Part shown: piece after piece, positions 21,547-30,080 of the stretch
Position numbering within the stretch: position 1 is the stretch's first letter
How the letters are laid out: each line of letters starts with the position of its first letter
Source: Trachelipus rathkii
Lineage: Eukaryota; Arthropoda; Malacostraca; Isopoda; Trachelipodidae
Length of the DNA stretch: 41,816 nucleotides
Reading direction: 5' to 3'
NCBI GenBank assembly: GCA_015478945.1
Contig: JABUQX010131380.1
Span: 1-41,816, forward strand
The notes under the pieces: model-generated
Databases searched by the model: none
What the model was told of the DNA's origin: nothing
Seen by the model: the letters and a program-made list of their open reading frames with translations, nothing else
Translations under genes and position numbers: made by a program

Positions 21547-22163
21547 ATGGACGTTGGTAAATTTATGTTCCGCGCTGCTGCTACATGTCTTGTGTCTGAT
21601 TCCTACAGGATGCGGAAGCGAACCTTTCTGTTAGAGAGAAAACATTTTAAGAGAGGTGTATTTTCGAACAAAAGCCTGTTAAAATCATATGGTGTGCTAC
21701 AGTGTTTACCAAGAAACGTTTAATGATTACAAAGATGTAATTCAATTTCACGAACGTTTATATGATATAAAAGCTCTTCAGTGTTTACGAGGTCATAAAG
21801 TTATAATCCTTGACGATTTGATGCATAAATTGAATGAGGATATAGCAGAAACTTTCACTGTTTTACTCTCATCATTTAAACATGCAACTGTAATTTTTTT
21901 TATAACTTCCAGAGTAACTTTCATCAGAAATGAGCATATGCGAAGTGTTTCTTTTAAACACACAGTATTTAATCTTGTTCGGACAAAGATGGGATATGAG
22001 CCAAGTCAATGTTGTGGCTACCCAAATTTTCCACACTCAGCGTAAAGTGTTCCTAAAAGTAAATAAAGAAGTTACATCTATGCATCATGGTTATTTACTC
22101 TACGAGCCTCACCCTAAGAACACGCATAGAGTGTTGCTGCGTACAAATTCTTACATAACGTAG
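21547..22163 (+). pseudogene. Polinton packaging ATPase (FtsK/HerA, A32-like), frameshifted
   Basis: In Polintons and related viruses this ATPase pumps genome DNA into preformed capsids. The start at the ATG of 21547 gives MDVGKFMFRAAATCLVSDS in the first frame. A degraded Walker A follows at 21602-21619 (PTGCG-S, the conserved Lys codon absent as read). The second frame has YSVYQETF and the Walker B-like KVIILDDLM (about 21800-21825). The third frame has LNTQYLILF, the QVNVVATQIF sensor-like block and the C-terminal GYLLYEP...RVLLRTN. At least two frameshifts (about 21610-21690 and about 21950) break it. Total length of about 205 codons matches the family. It is adjacent to the left TIR, with the next frame 3-60 bp downstream. 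The family call is firm, and the lesions may be decay or sequence error. Confidence 0.87.
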
Positions 22164-22165
22164 GT

Positions 22166-22501
22166 TTGAGGACAGTAATACATACCTTGAATAATGAGTA
22201 CTCAGTAGCAGATTTTTTACCTCTTATGAGAAAATTTAAAAACCTGAAACCTTCTGAAAAGCGTAAGCTGATCTGTGTAGATGAAAAATTTGTACAGTGT
22301 ATAGCGGAAGTATGCCTAAATCTTATAAAAGGAAATGTTCCTTTAAACAGACCTCAGAAGGTAAAACTGCGTCGTCATAGAAACATCATTAAAATTCTTG
22401 CTGGTAACGTAAGAAAACTTAAAAATAAAAAGAAGATATTACAAAAAGGCGGAGGTGTGTTTACCTACCTTTACTCTTTTCCGTCAATAGCGGCCTTATG
22501 A
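22166..22501 (+). CDS. Small basic Polinton protein (KLRRHRN...KKK..QKGG type)
   Basis: An open frame from 22166. The first in-frame ATG is at 22226 and upstream codons are without ATG, so the true start is unsure. About 90-110 residues with KRKLICVDEKFVQCIAEVC, LNLIKGNVPLNRPQK, KLRRHRNIIKILAG and a C-terminal KKKILQKGG. This pattern of a helical body, the block GNVPL...K...L..H, a Lys-rich stretch and terminal QKGG recurs in a small Polinton protein of unsettled function. I recognise it by pattern only. A core, DNA-binding or minor virion role is possible from its basic nature. It lies directly behind the ATPase in the same direction and is one of the few Polinton frames here without an internal break. 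Confidence 0.65.
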   Translation: MRTVIHTLNNEYSVADFLPLMRKFKNLKPSEKRKLICVDEKFVQCIAEVCLNLIKGNVPLNRPQKVKLRRHRNIIKILAGNVRKLKNKKKILQKGGGVFTYLYSFPSIAAL

Positions 22502-22564
22502 TAACAAGTTTTCTTGCCTTCCAATGATGAAGAAGGTTAGTGGTTTTACCGCTAAGCGATTATG

Positions 22565-22590
22565 AGAAGATGAAATATATATAATACAGG

Positions 22591-22621
<31 letters not shown>

Positions 22622-23359
22622 GACCGAACAATCTCAATCAAACCAACAGATGCAACAGAGCGGGTATTACCTTCATCAACAGTTGTTCCAACAGAAACCT
22701 TTGAGTTTATTTGATCCACAAGTTGAACAGATAAATAATTACGAGAAGGAATTGTATCGAATATTAACTTTAATGTTAACATTCATGAAAAAGGAATCCT
22801 ATATCAAAACGCTATACAAAAATTAGTAGATCTAAAAGTTTTATTAAATTCACCTAAGGAAGATTCAGCTCTAGCATCAGATACTAAGATTGAGGTGAAA
22901 AGAGAAGATAATTTTAAACATGTACTGGAGGAAAGCTTACCAATGAGAGGTAAGAAAACGGGTTTAGCTTTATATAATATTTTAAAAGATCAGATTACAT
23001 GGAACGAAATCGGTAAAATCATTATTGATGGAGAAACAATCGTTGGTTCGAATATTGTTGATCTGATACCCGATCTCTCGCCTGATTGGAGGAAGGCTCC
23101 TGTAACAGGGTGGAGCAGGATCAAACAATAACTTCAGACTACTATTTTCGCGAGATTGTTCTATGATCCAGAATAAACAAAGATTAATCGGATCTGGATA
23201 ATATTTCAATGTCTCGCTAGACCAGATGGCGAGTCCCTCTGGTACTTTCTTTTGCAATCGGACAGAATAAAGTTTGTAAAGGTAGAAACAGCATCGCGTT
23301 CAAGTGCAGGTAGAATAAGAAAAAAAACATCATTTGGACCAAAATGGATTAGTTCCTAA
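22565..23359 (+). pseudogene. Polinton conserved protein with polyQ tract and SNIVDLI motif, frameshifted
   Basis: The start is uncertain. The first frame opens with a CAA-repeat Gln tract (about 22590-22620) in a Gln-rich N-terminal region. A frameshift near 22760 leads to the frame with EVKREDNFKHVLEESLPMRG (about 22890-22950), KDQITWNEIGKIIIDGE and GSNIVDLIPDLSPDW...GWSRI (23040-23125). A further break follows before the tail LWYFLLQSDRIKFV...RKKTSFGPKW ending at 23359. The block WN..G.....G..I.GSNIVDLI.D........GW is typical of a Polinton protein of unknown role, found beside the small basic protein. The polyQ is encoded by a pure CAA run and may be a microsatellite expansion. Confidence 0.7.
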
Positions 23360-23622
23360 TTATTTATTGTACTTTTTTATATGGTTGTATTGTTTGTAAT
23401 TTAAAATTATGTATATAAACTGTTATCTTTCTGTATGCATTTGCTATGTTTTTAAGCTGTTCTGTTTGTAATTTAAAATAATTCATACAGATATAAGGTT
23501 TTAATATTATTTTCTAATTAAAAAAAAATATTTCATGCAGATATTTCTTTTTTTCTTTTTATTTTTTTATCACCTTTCAGTTTAAATGAATATGTTTTTT
23601 ATGGTTAATGTCATTGTGAGTC
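23360..23622. other. AT-rich gap between Polinton genes
   Basis: Contains two copies of a ttctgt(at/tt)g...gtaatttaaaa stretch (about 23393 and 23465), indicating a small local duplication. This is the probable 3' UTR of the preceding gene and promoter region of the integrase. No frame of note. Confidence 0.5.
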
Positions 23623-24750
23623 ATGGAAGCTAAGGAGGCGGTCGATAAATATTACTTTGATGTGAAAACAGCCATAGCTAGTTACGGTGGTTTTTCAAGG
23701 TTCGCTTCAAAGTTTCCTCAAATTAATAAAAAAGGATTTAAAAAATATTTAGAAGGTGAAGATGCTTTAACCCTTCATAAAGCTATACGAAAAAAGTTCC
23801 CGACACGGAAAACCATAGCCCCCCATCTAAATAACGCATGGCAGTTAGATCTGACAGATATGATAAAATATAAATCTTACAATGAGGGTTATCAATATAT
23901 TCTTTTTGTGATAGATATATATTCCAGATACTTATGGTTAAAGGCTTTAATGGATAAAAAGTCAAAAACTGTTGCTCGGTGTAGTAAGAGAAATTAATAT
24001 AATAAGATGGACAGATATCCCCAAATGATATGGACAGATAAAGGTACAGAATTTTTAGGCAAAGAGGGTTTCAAGAATAGTTTAACTGAGTAGTGAGAAC
24101 GTAGCGCGTACATTACACAACACATTTTTCTGTTAGTAAAAGTTGTTGCACAATGAGGTTGAAAGAGTACCGCAGGAAACATAAAAAGAAAGTATTGCGC
24201 TAGGTATGTTTCCACGAAGAATGAAGTTACATTTTTAAATATTTCGATATACTACAAGAATTGGCTTACTCTTATTGAGTTTAAGATTTTATCAGTATTG
24301 AACACTTAAGAATGGAACTCCTGTAGAGATGGTGAAGACAAAACCTTCTATGCCTAGTAATACAGTGGGAAAAATGAAAGATAACACGGGTGTTAAAATA
24401 GGAGATTATGTGAGAGTGTCCAGGACTGAGGAAAATTTCAGAAAAGGGTATGAAGCTGGATGGTCGAGAGAAGTTTTAAAGTAGATACGCATCAGAGAAT
24501 TCCCGAGAGACAGGTTAAAATTACACTATCTAGAGGATTTAGAGTGAAAAAATAAAGGAGGGTTCTAAAAAACAAGAAATACAGAAAATACGGTTTGGTC
24601 CTAGAGCCACGAATATAAAATAGAAAAATATTAGGATCTAAAGGAAAAGGTAGAAAAAAAAACAGATTCTTGTCAAAATGGGTGGGTTCCCTATGAAGCT
24701 TTAATAGTGTATATAAATGCTAGTGAATTAAGAAACATTGGATCAGTCCT
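23623..24750 (+). pseudogene. Polinton integrase (rve DDE) with C-terminal chromodomain, broken
   Basis: The integrase inserts the element into host DNA. ATG at 23623 opens 124 codons: an N-terminal YYFDVKTAIASYGGFSRFA...LEGEDALTLHKAIRKKFP region, then the RNase H-like core with the first catalytic Asp in AWQLDLTDM and the YQYILFVIDIYSRYLWLKAL strand block. After a frameshift the second catalytic Asp is in WTDKGTEFLG (about 24035-24060), and NEVER near 24150 supplies the candidate Glu. An SH3-like segment, KIGDYVRVSR...FRKGYEAGWSREV, lies at about 24398-24478. A degraded chromodomain (IEKY/KILGSKGKGRKK, ILVKMG, SFNS) follows to about 24720. At least four frameshifts or stops make it non-functional as read. 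Its position in mid-element and the chromodomain match Polinton integrases. Confidence 0.87.
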
Positions 24751-24760
24751 ACTTTGTGAA

Positions 24761-25743
24761 CATGGAATAGTGAAGATCATTTCTATTTAACGTTGCCGTC
24801 ACCGGCTTCTATGGACCTATATCCGGAAAATAAAATATCAGACTTTATTACAGAGTTATTGAGTCCCATAAAAATCTAGAGCGAGAAATGTACGAAGTAG
24901 AGTTATGCGAAATGATATGTATGCGCATCGAAAATATGCCTAATTCACATACAGCGTTTGTAATATTAAGAAGTGTAGAGAATTGTTAAAAACGCATTAA
25001 CAACTAAAACAACCGATATGATGATTGTCAACGTGGCTGACAAGATTTATTTCTTTGAAGATAAATTTAAAATATCCTAGGTCTCTATAAATATCTTACC
25101 GATGTGTTCATAGACTTGAACAACAATTTGGATCAAGAGTCGCATATGTAAGATTTAGTATTTCTAAGTTAATAAAGACATTCAACGAAGACAACGTGTT
25201 AATCACTTTAAAAGTCTCAAGCTCAAGTAAAACCTGAAAATAGAAGTTTATTTATTTTCGCATACATCAGAATTGGTTTCGTAAATGTAATTACCTACGT
25301 GACGACACAATATTGATAATTAACGATATCAAAGCTCCATTAAATGAATTAATACGTTATATTCCTACGATGGAGAGTATTTTAGAACATGCCTGTAAGT
25401 AAAAAGCCCAGCACGATGATTCATTACCATTTTGGGTAGTGCGACCCTCAAAGATGTTAACACTGACCTGGTGCCCGCGTAAAAAGAAAAAAAAAATTTG
25501 GGGTTTTTACAGCCGATATTTGGTTAGAACCCAGTATGTTGAAAACTAAGGCGCAGTTACTAAGAATGATACATTTCTTTAAAGATGATAGTTATAAGTT
25601 TTCCTAGTGTACACTATATGCCTCTGAATAATGCTCAATTTAGAACCGTAAGATTGTATATAAAAGATGTCGAAGGGAACCTTTACCCATTCCCACATGG
25701 TAAAGCTGTGTGTAAAGTACATATACGAAAGAAGCTCCGATAG
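24761..25743 (+). pseudogene. Polinton FYLTLPSP-motif protein (candidate minor capsid/penton), broken
   Basis: The N-terminus reads HFYLTLPSPASMDLYPENK at about 24778-24836, followed by ISDFITELLSP. This matches the F.LTLPS..SM..YP.N signature that opens a conserved, capsid-associated Polinton protein. The C-terminus, after several breaks, reads VRLYIKDVEGNLYPFPHGKA (about 25646-25705) and VHIRKKLR before a stop at 25743. This is the usual family ending, VxIxDxxGxxxPFxxGK. The middle is interrupted by many stops, and a homopolymer-rich patch lies near 25480. Total length of about 325 codons fits the family. A single-jelly-roll minor capsid role is inferred from memory of related elements and is not visible in this sequence. 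Confidence 0.72.
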
Positions 25744-25972
25744 TATACAAAAAAGTCTAGCTCGTAAATAAGCCAACTGTGAACAATAATCATGTCCTTA
25801 TCACGATGATCTTTCTATTTTATGCCCTTGAATTATACTCCATTTTTTACTCTGTTGCATAAAAATATGCGGACTTTAAAATAGATTCATTCTTGCAAAT
25901 ATAATTACTTTAATTTTTAATTTATTTGAATTTCTTATTAGCGTTTTTTTCTTTTCCTTTTTTTATTTTAAA
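25744..25972. other. Short AT-rich Polinton intergenic gap
   Basis: No gene was recognised. It includes T-rich sequence before the next frame. Confidence 0.5.
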
Positions 25973-26640
25973 TTGATAACCGAAGGTGCATTCACAATTT
26001 TTAGAAGCGTTGATTTTGTAAAAAACACTTGGAAGCTGCGTAACACTGATAGTTTACATATGCAGAAACGTAACGGTATCGAATATTACATGGAAAGGTT
26101 TACTATAAAGCGAGGGTTATACAAGTCTGTCTTAAGACATACTAGGACCACTTTATATAACCGACATAGTAGTCGAATATGCAAGAACCTGATACTTTCG
26201 CCCCTCACACTAAAAAACCCAAAGGGAGATAATGGAATTAGGTGTCTAAGATCGTGGCCGTGGCGTGGCTGCAAATTTACACGCATTTAAAGCCAATCTT
26301 CCAATCATTGATCCTATCTACATGGGCGTAAGGGTGCTCGTCTACAGATAACCCTTCTGAAGAGGAGGTGAACCACAACCATTGATGCTAGCATTTTATA
26401 CGCTCTGTATTCATTACCCTACCTTACTATTGATTGATTATATCGCATCGCAAAAACAACTTTTGCCAATTCATTACATTTTCTATGTAACCCATCCGCG
26501 TTGTTACAAGATCCTGGTATGGCCTATTTTTATACAATATTCTAGACCATCAGTATGTAGGGACATACTAAAAGCCTCTTTGTTAAGCAGTAGTCATTTC
26601 CTTAAAGATTGCCCGAGTTATTAACATCTAATATTCACTA
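25973..26640 (+). other. Unrecognised Polinton gene-sized region
   Basis: Two moderate frames fill this 670 bp between the FYLTLPSP gene and the GGFF protein. One is 25973-26290, with LHMQKRNGIEYYMERFTI and RHTRTTLYNRHSSR; its first ATG is at about codon 30. The other is 26382-26624. They may be parts of one frameshifted gene of about 200 codons, since spacing and direction fit the rest of the element. I do not recognise a family, and no protease, polymerase or capsid motif is visible. It could be lineage-specific or simply decayed sequence. Confidence 0.35.
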
Positions 26641-26781
26641 GTTAACCTTTGAGTAAGGACCCAATTAGAGTTTCGCAATTCGATTATATAAGCAGACGTA
26701 TCGCGTAATTCCCATACCATTCACGACTGGGACAGCCAGTGTATAAAGTAACATTATAACGAAGAAGCTCGACTAAATAAA

Positions 26782-27142
26782 ATGGAAAAAGAACGACCTC
26801 CAGGGGTTCCAGCAGAATTGCAGAGGGGGTATGGTTTTAGGTGGATTTTTTGCTTCATTGTTCCGACGGTGCTATCCCTTTGTTAAATCAGGAGGTAAAT
26901 ATCTTGCTAAAAAAGCAGCTAGGACAGGTTATAGATCTTCCAGGATATTAATGGGAGGTATCGACCTCGAACAGCTGTAAACGGACGACTAGCCGATGCT
27001 TCTGAAGAAATGTTAGGTGATGTTAAACGAAAAATACGACGTAAGATGACCGGTCAAGGTGTAGGTCATCGTAAAAAAACCTATAAAGAGGAATAGGAAA
27101 GGACCGTTAAAGAAAAAGTGTATTGATGTGTTTGCCCTTTAA
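26782..27142 (+). pseudogene. Polinton GGFFxSLFR minor virion protein (pVI/pX-like), frameshifted
   Basis: ATG at 26782 gives MEKERPPGVPAELQRGYG. The frame then shifts, and LGGFFASLFRRCYPFVKSGG (about 26838-26897), KYLAKKAARTGY and a downstream basic C-terminus KKPIKR...GPLKKKCIDVFAL (stop at 27142) appear in other frames. The layout is a Gly/Tyr start, the amphipathic GGFF.SLFR..P..K.G.K segment, an Ala-rich helix and a Lys/Arg-rich tail. It is the standard small Polinton protein just upstream of the major capsid gene, thought to be a membrane-active or internal virion protein. That role is by family knowledge. Length of about 115 codons is typical. At least two indels break the frame. Confidence 0.78.
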
Positions 27143-27257
27143 TAACGATGATAAGTGGTAAATTTTTTACATAACAGTGACAACCTGTAACTATTTCGTA
27201 TATAAGGAATGTTTAAACAAATCTCTCCTCATTATACGTCCGGTAATTGTACCAGCA

Positions 27258-28591
27258 AGATGCATTTTCCTCCATCTCTCCAGCCCAGACTTTTGTAAGA
27301 GTGAATTGGATCTCTTCTCTGTGACCCTACACAGATATAAGTGTGAGTTAATCCAACTTTATTAGTATTATTCCCGTTCACTCAATCACAAATACAGATG
27401 TTTACCTCCGCAATGCAATATTCCTGGCACATTCTGATCAATATCTTGACCCCTCGAATGTGTTTTTATATCTAAAGACTAAGTTAGTAAACGAAGATGT
27501 TCAGATCTCACACGAGGAAACGATCACACTAGTATCCACCGAAACAAATTTCCTATATACGTGTTTTAATCAACTTGAGATGTTTTTAATGAAACTTCTC
27601 TAGGAGCATCAGCTGCAATTTACCCTTATCAAGTTATATTGAAAACTTTACTAAATTATTCTCAAAATGCGAAGGAGTCTCTCATCTACAATCATTTGGA
27701 TATTACAATTTAAAAGAACGTAGAGAAACATAGAACCAGTGCTGCTAAATCTAAAAATAACACGAATATTATGGACGTGTAAACTGTGATATATTCTCTC
27801 AGGAAATGACTTATTCTACCATCAGTGGATACGGTCGTATCAGGTTAAACTTAGATCTCAACACCTGAATTTGCTTTAATGTTTAAAACGCTCTTTTTAG
27901 AACAACTACGCCACCAAAGCCTATCTTTAAATTACTGGACGCATATCTTTTATGTACGTAAAGTGAAATTATCTTCCCTTAAACATATGGAAATAAGAGA
28001 AATTTCTTTTCTTTGACCGATACAGCGAAATATCCAATCAGAGAATTGAGACTAAAATTTTTAAAACTTTTACCCAAGGGTATTCGAGCATTAATATACC
28101 TAACATCGTCAATGGGAGCTTACCTCAGAAAGGTAATAATAGGAATTGTAGAACCGTGCTTTATTCTGGAAACTATGAAATTCCGCCTTCTAAATTTACC
28201 ATTCACTTTAAGGGATCAGTTGACATGTGAATGGCCAAACCATACGTCGTGATATAATGAGATAATATGAAGACTCACATTCTCAATGCTCACGTCCTTT
28301 TTACGATTTATTTGGCCAATACGGTATCATGCCAGGATAACGTCACAGGTGGTTTGATCTCAAGAATTATCTGCTGGAAAACGTTAATTTATATGCATAC
28401 CGATCGCACTGCTGATTCTTTCAGCTTGTAATGCTTATCATCTCAATATACTAAGAAAAGGAACTTTAGGATTGAGTCTCAAATTTAGACAAAGTTTGAC
28501 ATCCTCAAATCTCAGTTCTGCGGTGTATCTGGAACGATCCTCAAATCATATCGAGATTGACAGAGTACGAAATATAATCTTGAATTATTAA
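27258..28591 (+). pseudogene. Polinton major capsid protein (double jelly-roll), heavily frameshifted
   Basis: The first block reads FLHLSSPDFCKSELDLFSV (about 27264-27320), the typical N-terminus. Other frames continue with NTDVYLRNAIFLAHSDQYLD (about 27395-27460), FNQLEMFLNE, SAAIYPYQVILKTLLNYS (about 27610-27665), FYVRKVKLS (about 27951-27975), AKYPIRE (about 28025-28045) and KVIIGIVEPC (about 28130). The frame then ends with SLKFRQSL...VYLERSSNHIEID and a stop at 28589-28591. This is the block order of the Polinton double-jelly-roll capsid protein, which builds the pseudo-hexagonal shell. The region's length, about 445 codons, is close to normal, so damage is by small indels and not by large deletion. 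An initiator ATG in frame is not evident. Confidence 0.87.
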
Positions 28592-28848
28592 TGATGAATG
28601 AAGAAGAAATATTAAACGCCTTCGGAAACGAAAGAAGATTTTTAGGTGTATTCGCATGTAATGAACTCTGTTCTGTGAAATTGGATACACGACTCTGTTC
28701 TTATCTTCAACACTTCTCCCCGGATGTTTCAAGCAATGGACATTGGATAGCTGATGATAAGAATAAAAATAATTTGTATATTTCCATGATTATCATGCAT
28801 TTAGATTTTATTGGGTTAATTCTTAGTACTACAACTTTTTTAAAATAA
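28591..28848 (+). pseudogene. Polinton adenain-like cysteine protease, C-terminally truncated
   Basis: The ATG overlaps the capsid stop as TAATG (28589-28593), a reinitiation-type overlap. The 85-codon frame reads MMNEEEILNAFGNERRFLGV, then NELC...TRLCSYL, then NGHWIADDK with the catalytic His at about residue 51. This resembles the N-terminal half of adenain-type maturation proteases, which cleave virion precursors (pattern FxGVFxxDEL...SYIVN...GxHWIA). The second half, with the catalytic Gln/Cys block, is missing: the frame ends and the right terminal repeat begins within 200 bp. Part of this gene is repeated at 29239-29330 by the terminal duplication. The truncation means the element could not make an active protease of its own. 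Confidence 0.72.
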
Positions 28849-29238
28849 ATAATGTTCAATATGTTACAGACCTTATGTTTTCCTTGGTACAAACCTATAT
28901 GCTATCTTAAGTGTAGACTTGTTAGTTAACTTATTTCATTAATGTTTTTTTTAAAAAATAAAATAGTGTTTCTTTTAATAAACTTGTTTAATATATTTGA
29001 TGCTAAAAATTTATTTGTTAAACGATTCTGTAGTTTGCACTTATGTTAATAAAGGCATTAAAATAAAAACTTGTTTTCTTTTTCCCGCTTTTTATCCATA
29101 TAATTTATTTTATTACTAAAAAAAATATGACTTGAATCTAATAGATCAAAGATGGGACGGTAGGGAGAGGGGGAGTGGGAGTGGTGAGCGGTTGTCTTGA
29201 TTTACTTGATTTACTGATCAGGGTATGCTAAAACATAG
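28663..29238 (+). repeat. Right-terminus tandem duplication, copy 1
   Basis: From within the protease gene (gaactctgttctgtgaaatt) through the inner TIR to the first outer sub-repeat (gggtatgctaaaacatag). Directly followed by copy 2 in the same orientation, about 80-90 per cent alike by eye with many small indels. Confidence 0.85.
29033..29140 (-). repeat. Polinton right inner terminal inverted repeat
   Basis: Complementary to 21407-21508. Shared words include gtttgcacttatgtt, aaaacttgttttcttttt, cccgctttttatcca and atatgacttgaatc. The outer continuation (aatagatcaaagatgggacg, gggagtgggagtgg, gatttactgatttactgatc) is the inverted form of the left sub-repeats. Confidence 0.88.
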
Positions 29239-29960
29239 GAATCTGTTCTGCGTGAAATTGGCGATACTGACTCTGGTCTTATCTTCAACACTTCTCCCGG
29301 GATGTTTCAAGCAATGGACATTGGATAGCTATGTATAAGAATAAAAATATTGTATATTTCCTTGTCTCTCTGCATTTAGATTTTATGTTTAGTAATCATT
29401 GTGTAACATAAACAACTTTTTAAATATAATAATGTTCAATATCTTAAGACCTTATGTTTTTCCTGTACAACCTATCAGTGCTAATTTATGCTGGTAAGTT
29501 TTGTATTTTATTTCCATTAAATGTTCTTTAAAATAATGTTTCTTTTAATAAACTTGTACAATATATTTGAGCTAAAAATTATATATGTTACGAATTTATG
29601 CAGTTGCACTTGTTTATAAAGCGCCATTAAAATAAAAAACCTTGTTTTCTTTTCCGCTTTTTATCCAAAAACTTATTTATTACTAAAGAAAAATATGACT
29701 TGAATTCAATGTGAGATCAATAGCCACCACCCTTTTTTATAGGATGGCAGGTAGGGAGAAGGGGAGTGGCAGTGGTAGAGGGGTTGTTTGAATTTACTGA
29801 TAATCTGATTTAGGGATGTAAAACATAGCATTTTAATTAAAAATATGACTTGAATCAATAGATCAATTGATCTGCATGGATGGACAGAAGGGGAGGAGGG
29901 GCTAGGAGAGGGCAGTTTGATTTACTGATTTACTGATCTAGGGTATGTAAAAACGTAAAT
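29239..29960 (+). repeat. Right-terminus duplication copy 2 and outer sub-repeats
   Basis: Repeats the protease fragment (tcttcaacacttctcccggg, aagcaatggacattggatag), the inner TIR at about 29590-29700 and then two more outer sub-repeats to about 29960. The last ends with ctgatctagggtatgtaaaa, followed by GC-rich DNA. Confidence 0.85.
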
Positions 29961-29974
29961 TTTTTTTTCTGATC

Positions 29975-30080
29975 GCGTCGGCGAGCCCGCCTGCGGGCGC
30001 GCGCACGCACCCGTTTCGCGGCGGATTGCACTGGCAGGCGCGCCTGCGGGCGCGCACACGCATCGATCCCGGGCTTGGTG
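29975..30080. other. GC-rich patch with a duplicated cgcctgcgggcgcgc motif
   Basis: About 100 bp of sharply higher GC immediately outside the Polinton. It contains gcctgcgggcgcgcgcacgc at about 29990 and gcctgcgggcgcgcacacgc at about 30043, plus the palindromic gcctgcgggc and gggcgcgcc-type words. No tRNA-like or coding signature. Confidence 0.75.

Larger units (their letters stand above)
20870..29960 (+). mobile_element. Degenerate Polinton/Maverick element without a visible DNA polymerase
   Basis: Inverted terminal sequences (about 20870-21508 and 29033-29960) enclose eight gene remnants, all rightward. They include the Polinton hallmark set: packaging ATPase, retroviral-type integrase with chromodomain, major capsid protein and adenain-type protease. 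Full elements are usually 15-20 kb and carry a protein-primed family B DNA polymerase. This one is about 9 kb and shows no polymerase motif. Every sizeable gene has frameshifts, so the copy is probably dead, although uncorrected indel errors could add to the damage. No 6-bp target duplication could be assigned with confidence. Confidence 0.88.

Noticed and set aside
21407..29140. LTR retrotransposon or retrovirus suggested by the integrase
   Set aside because: No LTRs, no reverse transcriptase or gag here. The inverted termini, capsid, ATPase and protease remnants fit a Polinton instead.
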